19,931 bases of DNA from an uncultured Bacteroides sp. (GTDB taxonomy: Bacteria; Bacteroidota; Bacteroidia; Bacteroidales; Bacteroidaceae): the NCBI GenBank assembly GCA_900556625.1, contig USPQ01000048.1, forward strand, positions 1 to 19,931. The letters are read 5' to 3'. The notes beneath the pieces were generated by a model. It was not told the DNA's origin. It searched no databases and saw only the letters and a list, made by a program, of their open reading frames with translations. The first letter of the stretch is position 1. Every line of letters starts with the position of its first letter. Below, one piece after another: positions 7,643 through 14,460 of the stretch. Made by a program: the position numbers and the translations under genes.

Positions 7643-8464
7643 ATGGCTGGTTATATATCAGATGACACAAGAAAGGTGACGACACATCGCTTGGTTGAAA
7701 TGAAACAGAGAGGCGAAAAGATTTCAATGCTTACTTCCTACGATTACACGATGGCGCAGATTGTGGACGGTGCGGGGATAGACGTAATCCTTGTAGGCGA
7801 TTCTGCTTCCAATGTAATGGCAGGTAACGTGACTACATTGCCTATCACGCTTGACCAGATGATCTATCATGCAAAATCTGTGGTGCGTGGTGTAAAACGT
7901 GCTATGGTGGTGGTGGATATGCCTTTCGGTTCCTATCAAGGCAATGAGATGGAAGGTCTTGCTTCCGCTATCCGCATCATGAAAGAAAGTCATGCTGACG
8001 CTTTGAAGATGGAAGGCGGAGAAGAAATCATCGATACGGTGAGACGCATTGTCGGTGCAGGTATTCCGGTGATGGGACATTTGGGATTAATGCCGCAGTC
8101 TATCAACAAATACGGAACCTATACCGTGCGCGCCAAAGATGATGCCGAAGCGGAGAAATTGATTCGTGACGCTCATTTGCTGGAAGAAGCAGGTTGTTTC
8201 GCTATTGTTCTTGAAAAGATTCCCGCAACCCTTGCAGAACGTGTAGCCGGTGAGTTGACTATACCTATTATTGGTATCGGTGCCGGTGGACATGTAGATG
8301 GCCAGGTGTTGGTGATTCAGGATATGTTGGGCATGAATAATGGTTTCCGTCCCCGTTTCTTGCGTCGTTATGCCGATTTGTACACAGTGATGACCGATGC
8401 TATCAGTCGTTATGTGTCCGACGTTAAGAACTGCTACTTCCCCAACGAGAAGGAACAATATTAA
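7643..8464 (+). CDS. panB: 3-methyl-2-oxobutanoate hydroxymethyltransferase (ketopantoate hydroxymethyltransferase)
   Basis: PanB transfers a hydroxymethyl group from 5,10-methylene-tetrahydrofolate to alpha-ketoisovalerate, the first committed step of pantothenate and CoA synthesis, in the cytosol. All 273 residues align to the TIM-barrel family. Metal- and substrate-binding positions are visible: Asp53 in VGDSASNV, Asp92 in VVDMPFGSY, Lys122 and Glu124 in LKMEGG, and the catalytic Glu191 in VLEKIP. The signature GIGAGGHVDGQVLVIQDMLG is near 211-230. Length agrees with the family (about 265-275). An MFS transporter gene starts only 8 nt after its stop, so the two form an operon. Confidence 0.97.
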   Translation: MAGYISDDTRKVTTHRLVEMKQRGEKISMLTSYDYTMAQIVDGAGIDVILVGDSASNVMAGNVTTLPITLDQMIYHAKSVVRGVKRAMVVVDMPFGSYQGNEMEGLASAIRIMKESHADALKMEGGEEIIDTVRRIVGAGIPVMGHLGLMPQSINKYGTYTVRAKDDAEAEKLIRDAHLLEEAGCFAIVLEKIPATLAERVAGELTIPIIGIGAGGHVDGQVLVIQDMLGMNNGFRPRFLRRYADLYTVMTDAISRYVSDVKNCYFPNEKEQY

Positions 8465-8472
8465 AGCAATAT

Positions 8473-9627
8473 ATGGCAGTTACATTGTGGACAGCGCATT
8501 TTATACGGATATGTATAGCTAATTTGCTGTTGTTTGTGTCCTTGTATGTGTTATTTCCGGTACTCTCCGTTGAGATGGCAGACCGTCTCGGAGTGCCGGT
8601 GGCACAGACAGGAGTAATCTTTCTTTTTTTTACATTGGGAATGTTCCTGATTGGTCCTTTCCATGCCTATTTGGTGGACGCTTACAAACGGAAGCACGTA
8701 TATATATATGCTTTCGCTCTTATGGTGGTGGCGGCGGTAGGCTATGCGTTTGTGACGAACCTTACGGAACTTATCCTGCTAAGCACTGTACAAGGATTGG
8801 CGTTCGGTGTAGCCACTACTGCGGGTATCACGTTGGCTATCGACATCACCAACTCTACGCTCCGTAGCGCAGGGAATGTCAGTTTTTCGTGGGTAGCCCG
8901 TTTGGGAATGATTCTAGGTATCGTTCTCGGAGTTTGGCTTTATCAGAGTTATCCAATCCGGAATTTGCTGTATGTATCCGTTATTGCCGGAGTGTTAGGG
9001 ATTCTTGTCGTATCGGGAATATATGTACCTTTCCGTGCACCGATTGTCACTAGACTTTATTCTTTTGACCGTTTTCTACTGTTGCGTAGTTGGATTCCGG
9101 CTATCAATATGATTCTGGTTACGTTTGTTCCGGGATTGCTGATGCCTCTTGTACATCCTTTCCTGAATGATTCCATATTGGGAAATACAGGTGTTTCAGT
9201 GCCTTTCTTTGTAGGAGTGGGGGGCGGTTACTTGGTATCTCTCTTGTTTGCTCGCCTCTTTTTCCTGAAAGAAAAAACATTGAGACAGGTAATTATGGGG
9301 CTTGGACTAGAGATTCTTGCCATATCATTGTTGAATAGTACTCCGATAGGCGTTTCTTCCATGCTCCTGGGACTTGGATTAGGTTTTGTCATGCCGGAGT
9401 TCCTGATTATGTTTGTGAAGCTATCCCATCATTGTCAACGGGGAACTGCAAATACCACTCATTTATTGGCTAGTGAAATGGGGATTTCTTTAGGTATCGC
9501 AGCTGCCTGCTGTATGGAGCTGGATACAGACAAAATGCTTCATATCGGTCAGATAGCAGCTTCGATAGCTTTGATATTCTTTGTTTTGGTGACTTATCCT
9601 TATTATAAAAGGAAGAAAGTGCGATAG
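8473..9627 (+). CDS. MFS transporter, cotranscribed with panB
   Basis: A 384-residue inner-membrane protein with about 12 hydrophobic helices. An MFS-like motif lies in the loop after helix 2 (AYLVDAYKRKHV; Asp followed by basic residues, a variant of G-x(3)-D-R-x-G-R). The charged central loop is near residue 190 (PFRAPIVTRLYSFDRF). It is shorter than many drug pumps and has no extra domain. The gene begins 8 nt after panB with no promoter between, so it is expected to be made with PanB. Substrate is unknown. A link to pantothenate, its precursors or an unrelated compound is not decidable from sequence. The stop is followed immediately by a long palindromic element shared with the convergent relA-like gene. 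Confidence 0.88.
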   Translation: MAVTLWTAHFIRICIANLLLFVSLYVLFPVLSVEMADRLGVPVAQTGVIFLFFTLGMFLIGPFHAYLVDAYKRKHVYIYAFALMVVAAVGYAFVTNLTELILLSTVQGLAFGVATTAGITLAIDITNSTLRSAGNVSFSWVARLGMILGIVLGVWLYQSYPIRNLLYVSVIAGVLGILVVSGIYVPFRAPIVTRLYSFDRFLLLRSWIPAINMILVTFVPGLLMPLVHPFLNDSILGNTGVSVPFFVGVGGGYLVSLLFARLFFLKEKTLRQVIMGLGLEILAISLLNSTPIGVSSMLLGLGLGFVMPEFLIMFVKLSHHCQRGTANTTHLLASEMGISLGIAAACCMELDTDKMLHIGQIAASIALIFFVLVTYPYYKRKKVR

Positions 9628-9632
9628 AATTC

Positions 9633-9793
9633 TTCATCACAGATTAACACAGATTTTCACAGATTAAAGAAAGAAAAGGCAAAATGCAGGATTGTGAAAT
9701 TAATGCAATTTATTTTGCACTCAGTCCCTTCGGAGCGGATATACTGTATCTTGTCTTTTTAATCTGTGAGAATCTGTGTTAATCTGTGGTGAA
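9633..9793. repeat. Intergenic palindromic element 1 built of CACAGATT units, between convergent genes
   Basis: Arms 9633-9668 and 9758-9793 pair over 36 bp with only two G-T wobbles (extendable by two more pairs inward). Each arm holds three CACAGATT copies at an exact 10-bp period (9638, 9648, 9658 on the left; the complements on the right). The 89-nt interior has an inner stem GCAAAAT (9679-9685) with ATTTTGC (9712-9718) enclosing ATTAATGCAATT (9699-9710). The element fills nearly the whole gap between the MFS stop (9627) and the relA-like stop (9798). It could act as a bidirectional transcription terminator or RNA-stabilising structure. It is not an insertion sequence: no ORF is inside. 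A second element with related ends and core lies at 13643-13783. Confidence 0.85.
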
Positions 9794-9797
9794 AAAA

Positions 9798-12020
9798 TTA
9801 GTTCCGGCTCACTTGTTTCACTCCTTTTACAGTTCTTAGCTTTTTGATTAGCGCTTCCAGGCGACCTGTATCTCCAACCATGACCGTTAGTGTACCGGAG
9901 AACAGTCCGTCGTTTGAATCGATTCCTATGGAGCGTAGTGTGATTCCATTTTCCTTAGATATGATAGAAGTAATATTCGTCACAATGCCGATATCATCGT
10001 GCCCTACGACGCGCAGCGTAATGGGATACTGTGTCCCTTCCGATTTGCCTGCCCAACGGGCTTTCACAATTCGATAACCAAAACGTTCACGCATCTGATT
10101 GGCGTTCGGGCAGTCTGCCCGGTGAATCTTTATCCCGCCGCTTACCGTTACGAAACCGAATACATCATCACCATAGATAGGATTACAACATTTCGCCAAT
10201 TTGAATTCTAATCCTTTTAGATTCTGGTCGATTACGAGCACATCCTCTTTGGAAGTAGTCTCTTCCTGTGCCGCTTGCAGGTTGTACCCTTCAGCACTGC
10301 GGTAGACTATTTCGTCGCGCGTGTCGTTGTCCCGTTTCTGCTGCTCCACATATTTGTCCAGAATCTCGTTTACATCCAGCACACCATCAGCGATCTTTTG
10401 ATAGAACTCCGTCACGTTTTTAAAGCCCAAACGCTTGATGAGGCGCATCATGGTCGCTTCATCATATTCCAGTTTGCGGTTTTTGAATTTTCGTTCAAGT
10501 GTTTCCTTTGCAAAGTCATGTTGGCGTGCCACCATTTCTTTGAGCGCCTGCCGTATCTTCGTGCGGGCTTTGGAGGTAGTTACGATGTTCAGCCAGTCCT
10601 GTTTCGGAGTTTGGGTATTTGAAGTCATGATTTCCACCTGGTCGCCACTGTTCAACTTCTGCTTCAGTTGGACATTCTTGCCGTTTACTTTAGCACCGAT
10701 ACATTTGCATCCCAGTTTGCTATGGATATGAAAGGCAAAGTCGAGTACCGTAGCCCCTTTTGCCAACTTGAACAAATCCCCTTTAGGAGTGAACACGAAA
10801 ACCTCGTCCTCGTAAAGATCCATCTTGAACTGATCCATCATCTTCATTGAGTCGTTGTCTGCATTCTCCAACGCCTCCCGTACCGAAGTCAGCCATTCGT
10901 CCAGGCCCGTTTCTCCTTTGATACCTTTATATCTCCAGTGCGCGGCCAGTCCCCGTTCGGCAATCTCATCCATGCGGCGGGTACGTATCTGCACTTCCAC
11001 CCATTTCCCTTCCGGTCCCATTACGGTGATATGCAATGACTCGTAACCGTTGCTTTTCGGAATCGACAGCCAGTCGCGCAGACGCTTCGGGTTAGGCTGA
11101 TACATATCCGTCACGATAGAATATACCTGCCAGCATTCCTGCTTTTCTTTTGCCGGGTCAGGTTCCGAATCCAGGATAATGCGGATAGCGAACAGATCAT
11201 AAATACCCTCAAACGGGGTTTTCTGCTTCTGTATCTTGTTCCATATCGAATGAATGGACTTGGTACGTCCTTTGATGTCGAACTTCAAGCCCGCTTCTGT
11301 CACTTTCTTCTTGATCGGTTCGATAAAGGCAGCGATATACTTGTCGCGTGACGCCTTCGTTTCGTTCAACTTATCCTTTATAAAATAATAAGTATCCCGT
11401 TGTGTGTATTTCAGCGACAAGTCTTCCAATTCCGATTTCAGCTTATAGAGCCCCAGCTTATGTGCCAACGGAGCATACAGATAAGCAGCCTCGTTGGCCA
11501 CCTTTATCCGGTCTTCCTCGTTTCCCGTATCCTTGATTTGGCGCATTACATTCACACGGTCGGCTATCATAATCAGGATCACACGCATATCTTCGGCAAA
11601 GGAGAGCAGAAGGTTACGGAAATTCTCCGACTCTATTGCCGGGCTCTTCGCATACAATTCATTCGTTTTCACCAATCCCTTGATGATACTTGCCACATCC
11701 TCTCCGTATTCTACGCTTACCTCGTCGATAGACAGAATATGCGTTTTTACAATCTCGTGCAGCATGATACCGATAAGGCACGAACCTTTCATTCCGATTT
11801 CTTCGGCTACGATGACTGCCGTTTGCAGATCTTTGATAACGGGATTCATCCCGAAGTTATTGCGTTGCAGCCCGTTATATTGGGCAGCTTTGATAAGATG
11901 ATTCTTTAATTTTTGGCAATCCTTCCAGGAAATACTGTCTCCGGCAGATTGCATCAAGTGCCGATAGAGTGAAAAAAGCTCCTTTTTTTCCTCTGATGTA
12001 AAAAAGTCGTTCATATTCAA
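9798..12020 (-). CDS. relA: RelA/SpoT-family (p)ppGpp synthetase with a degenerate hydrolase domain
   Basis: A 740-residue protein with the long RSH layout: HD hydrolase region (about 40-190), synthetase (about 240-365), TGS (about 405-467), helical/CC region (about 480-660) and C-terminal ACT (about 665-740). It makes the alarmone from ATP and GTP/GDP when amino acids run out, sensing through the ribosome. Synthetase residues look intact: GRTKSIHSIWNK (251-262), YDLFAIR with Asp275, a basic RLRD motif (313-316), then NGYESLH and VEVQIRTRRM with Glu342. The HD domain has lost key ligands. The first His is Asn59 (NP), the HD pair is His88-Glu89, and the following ED is replaced by KT; only Asp154 (ADR) remains. 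It is therefore expected to be synthetase-only, with another RSH enzyme hydrolysing ppGpp. A divergent gene starts 100 nt upstream. Confidence 0.93.
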   Translation of the reverse strand: MNMNDFFTSEEKKELFSLYRHLMQSAGDSISWKDCQKLKNHLIKAAQYNGLQRNNFGMNPVIKDLQTAVIVAEEIGMKGSCLIGIMLHEIVKTHILSIDEVSVEYGEDVASIIKGLVKTNELYAKSPAIESENFRNLLLSFAEDMRVILIMIADRVNVMRQIKDTGNEEDRIKVANEAAYLYAPLAHKLGLYKLKSELEDLSLKYTQRDTYYFIKDKLNETKASRDKYIAAFIEPIKKKVTEAGLKFDIKGRTKSIHSIWNKIQKQKTPFEGIYDLFAIRIILDSEPDPAKEKQECWQVYSIVTDMYQPNPKRLRDWLSIPKSNGYESLHITVMGPEGKWVEVQIRTRRMDEIAERGLAAHWRYKGIKGETGLDEWLTSVREALENADNDSMKMMDQFKMDLYEDEVFVFTPKGDLFKLAKGATVLDFAFHIHSKLGCKCIGAKVNGKNVQLKQKLNSGDQVEIMTSNTQTPKQDWLNIVTTSKARTKIRQALKEMVARQHDFAKETLERKFKNRKLEYDEATMMRLIKRLGFKNVTEFYQKIADGVLDVNEILDKYVEQQKRDNDTRDEIVYRSAEGYNLQAAQEETTSKEDVLVIDQNLKGLEFKLAKCCNPIYGDDVFGFVTVSGGIKIHRADCPNANQMRERFGYRIVKARWAGKSEGTQYPITLRVVGHDDIGIVTNITSIISKENGITLRSIGIDSNDGLFSGTLTVMVGDTGRLEALIKKLRTVKGVKQVSRN

Positions 12021-12086
12021 TCTTGTTAATTCGATGTAAAATTACTTTTTTTATTGGTTATTCGGCAAGAAGTAAATAACATTTTG

Positions 12087-12094
12087 TATTTTTG
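12087..12094 (+). promoter_or_regulatory. Probable -7 box (TATTTTTG) of the DUF4301 gene
   Basis: TATTTTTG matches TAnnTTTG and lies 26 nt before the ATG at 12121, inside the 100-nt divergent gap with the relA-like gene. On the other strand TAATTTTA (12037-12044) is a one-change match that could serve the relA-like gene (start 12020). Neither has a clear -33 TTTG. Confidence 0.42.
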
Positions 12095-12120
12095 GGCATC
12101 AATTAATAAAATTAGATATT

Positions 12121-13638
12121 ATGATAACGACACAGGACAAAGAGTTGCTTGCCAAGAAAGGCATTACGGAAGCGCAAATAGCAGAGCAACTGGCTTGCTT
12201 CCAGACAGGTTTCCCTTATCTGAAACTGGATGCGGCTGCTTCCATTGAAAGAGGTATATTGGCTCCCAATGCAGAAGAACAGAAAGCTTATCTGGCAGCG
12301 TGGGACGCATATACAAACACGGATAAGACAATTGTGAAGTTCGTACCGGCTTCGGGTGCTGCAAGTCGTATGTTCAAGAACCTATTCGAGTTCCTTTCTG
12401 CTGATTATGACAAACCGACAACCAAGTTTGAACAAGCATTCTTTGCCGGTATCAAGGATTTTGCTTTTTATGACGATCTCGATGCTGCTTGCCGATGCAT
12501 TACCGGGAAGAATATCGCCGGGTTGATGGAAGAAGGCAATTATAAAGCTGTGGTATCCGCATTGCTCGAAACTGCCGGCTTGAATTATGGTGCACTGCCG
12601 AAAGGTCTGCTCAAATTCCATAAATATCCCGAAGGCGCACGCACTCCATTAGAGGAACATTTGGCTGAAGGCGCCATGTATGCAGCCGGAAAGAGTGGCA
12701 AAGTGAACGTACATTTTACCGTGTCTGCCGAACACCGCGAACTTTTCAAGAAATTGGTGGAAGAGAAAGCCGGTGAGTTTGCCAAACGTTATGGAGTGGA
12801 TTATAATATCACCTTCTCCGAACAGAAGCCGAGTACCGATACGATTGCCGCTGATATGGACAACCAGCCGTTCCGTGATAACGGCAAACTCTTGTTCCGT
12901 CCGGGTGGTCATGGAGCATTGATCGAGAATCTGAACGATCTCGATGCGGATGTTATCTTCATCAAGAACATCGACAATGTAGTTCCCGATAAACTGAAAG
13001 CGGACACCGTTACTTATAAAAAACTGATTGCCGGTGTACTCGTTACCTTACAAAAACAGGCATTCGAATATCTCGAACTGCTCGACAGCGGAAAATATAC
13101 GCACGAACAGATGATGGAAATGCTGCAATTCCTGCAAAAGAAACTTTTCTGCAAGAATCCGGAAACGAAAGATCTCGAAGATTCAGTGCTTGCTATTTAC
13201 TTGAAGAACAAATTGAACCGTCCAATGCGCGTTTGCGGAATGGTGAAGAATGTGGGTGAACCGGGTGGCGGTCCGTTCCTGGCATACAACAGTGACGGAA
13301 CGATCTCTCTTCAAATTCTTGAGAGCTCGCAGATCGACATGAACGATCCGCAGAAAAAGGAAATGTTCGAGAAGGGTACGCACTTCAATCCGGTGGACTT
13401 AGTATGTGCCGTGCGTGATTATAAAGGTCATAAGTTCGATTTGGTGAAATACGTAGACAAGGCGACCGGCTTTATTTCTTATAAGTCGAAAAACGGCAAG
13501 GAGCTGAAAGCCCTCGAACTTCCCGGTTTGTGGAATGGTGCGATGAGTGATTGGAACACTGTTTTTGTAGAAGTACCGCTTTCCACTTTCAACCCGGTAA
13601 AAACAGTGAACGACCTGTTGCGTGAGCAACATCAGTAA
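12121..13638 (+). CDS. DUF4301 family protein, possible nucleotide-sugar pyrophosphorylase-like fold
   Basis: A 505-residue cytosolic protein that I recognise as DUF4301, a Bacteroidetes family without an assigned reaction. Three glycine-rich blocks stand out: VPASGAASRMFK (75-86), RPGGHGALIENL (about 259-270) followed by IKNIDNVVPD (about 281-290), and KNVGEPGGGPF (about 377-387). Their order resembles the GT-A nucleotidyltransferases of the UDPGP type (G-x-G-T-R-M loop, then P-G-G-x-G-x-L, then a V-D-N metal/substrate motif). That likeness is my inference, not an established activity. No signal peptide or membrane segment is present. It is divergently transcribed from the relA-like gene with 100 nt between, and followed by palindromic element 2. 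Codon use looks native. Confidence 0.88.
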   Translation: MITTQDKELLAKKGITEAQIAEQLACFQTGFPYLKLDAAASIERGILAPNAEEQKAYLAAWDAYTNTDKTIVKFVPASGAASRMFKNLFEFLSADYDKPTTKFEQAFFAGIKDFAFYDDLDAACRCITGKNIAGLMEEGNYKAVVSALLETAGLNYGALPKGLLKFHKYPEGARTPLEEHLAEGAMYAAGKSGKVNVHFTVSAEHRELFKKLVEEKAGEFAKRYGVDYNITFSEQKPSTDTIAADMDNQPFRDNGKLLFRPGGHGALIENLNDLDADVIFIKNIDNVVPDKLKADTVTYKKLIAGVLVTLQKQAFEYLELLDSGKYTHEQMMEMLQFLQKKLFCKNPETKDLEDSVLAIYLKNKLNRPMRVCGMVKNVGEPGGGPFLAYNSDGTISLQILESSQIDMNDPQKKEMFEKGTHFNPVDLVCAVRDYKGHKFDLVKYVDKATGFISYKSKNGKELKALELPGLWNGAMSDWNTVFVEVPLSTFNPVKTVNDLLREQHQ

Positions 13639-13642
13639 TTTA

Positions 13643-13783
13643 TTCACATAGAGGATACAAAGGACACAGAGTTTTTTCGGTAAGGTAAGACCGGAAGCAA
13701 TGGAATCAATTGCATTAATCCGGTGAAAAAGTTCTATAAAAACTCTATAAAATCTCTGTGTCCTCTGTGTCCTCTGTGGTGAA
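13643..13783. repeat. Intergenic palindromic element 2 built of CTCTGTG units
   Basis: Arms 13643-13671 and 13754-13783 pair over about 29 bp with one mismatch, a 1-nt bulge and wobbles. The right arm consists of three CTCTGTG copies at 9-bp period (13754, 13763, 13772). The interior has a nested hairpin ACCGGA (13690-13695)/TCCGGT (13719-13724) and inside it GCAAT/ATTGC, covering AATTGCATTAAT (13708-13719), the reverse complement of the core of element 1. Two CTATAAA words precede the right arm. The right end TCTGTGGTGAA (13773-13783) is identical to that of element 1 (9783-9793). It sits between two co-directional genes and ends 21 nt before the next ATG. It could terminate or attenuate read-through. 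Confidence 0.8.
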
Positions 13784-13804
13784 ACTTAAAAAAGAGTGTT
13801 TAGA

Positions 13805-14428
13805 ATGAATCAAATAGAGAAGATCATCGATATTGCTACTTGGAACAGAAGAGAACATTACGAACATTTCAGTGCTTTTGACGATCCGTTTTTCGGAGTG
13901 ACCGTTCAGGTAGACTGTACGCGCACGTATCAGGAAGCCAAAGCCAAAGGTATATCCTTTTCCCTGTTAGTCCTCCACCGGATAACGACTGCCGCTGCTG
14001 CGGTAGAAGAATTCCGTTACCGCATCGAAGGCGATAAAGTGGTGTGCTATGACAGCCTTCTGCCCGAAGCCACTGTAGGTCGTGCCGACCATACTTTTTC
14101 TTTTGCCGCCTTTGAATACGATCCGGACGAACTCGTCTTTATCCGCCGGGCAAAAGCAGAGATGGAACGTTTGCAAGCCACTACGGGACTCAACAAGGGA
14201 GGTACTTTCCATCCCAATGCCATACATTATTCGGCAGTGCCGTGGCTCTCATTTACCGACATGAAGCACCCCACCAATATGCGCTCGGGCGACAGTGTCC
14301 CCAAAATCTCCACCGGAAAGTATTTCCGCAACGGAGAAAGACTGATGATGCCCGTTTCCGTAACTTGCCATCATGGATTGATGGACGGCTATCATGTGGC
14401 ACAGTTTATTGAGAAGCTCCATTTGTAA
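13805..14428 (+). CDS. Chloramphenicol acetyltransferase (CatA)-like acetyltransferase
   Basis: A 207-residue cytosolic acetyl-CoA-dependent acetyltransferase of the trimeric class A CAT family. Key CAT features are retained. The N-terminal WNRREH holds the Arg that buries a salt bridge with the catalytic loop Asp. HYSAVPWLSF contains the oxyanion Ser. HHGLMDGYHVAQFIEKL carries the catalytic His190 in HHxxxDG. Length agrees with CAT (about 210-220). Chromosomal members of this family are common in Bacteroides, and whether chloramphenicol is the true substrate is unknown. The frame could be opened at a GTG at 13796, but the ATG at 13805 gives the CAT-like N-terminus MNQIEKIIDIATWN and is preferred. 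It is the first gene of a close-packed trio with the PagL-like and Crp/Fnr genes (gaps of 32 and 23 nt). Confidence 0.88.
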   Translation: MNQIEKIIDIATWNRREHYEHFSAFDDPFFGVTVQVDCTRTYQEAKAKGISFSLLVLHRITTAAAAVEEFRYRIEGDKVVCYDSLLPEATVGRADHTFSFAAFEYDPDELVFIRRAKAEMERLQATTGLNKGGTFHPNAIHYSAVPWLSFTDMKHPTNMRSGDSVPKISTGKYFRNGERLMMPVSVTCHHGLMDGYHVAQFIEKLHL

Positions 14429-14460
14429 CTTCCGTTCAGAAAAGACTAACCAGACTATTT

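Noticed and set aside
11400..11909. 169-codon open frame on the plus strand
   Set aside because: It lies opposite the HD-domain part of the relA-like gene, which has clear domain motifs. The translation resembles no family and has no upstream signals.
13796..13804. GTG start for the CatA-like gene, three codons upstream
   Set aside because: ATG at 13805 gives an N-terminus that fits the CAT family; the extra residues MFR add nothing.
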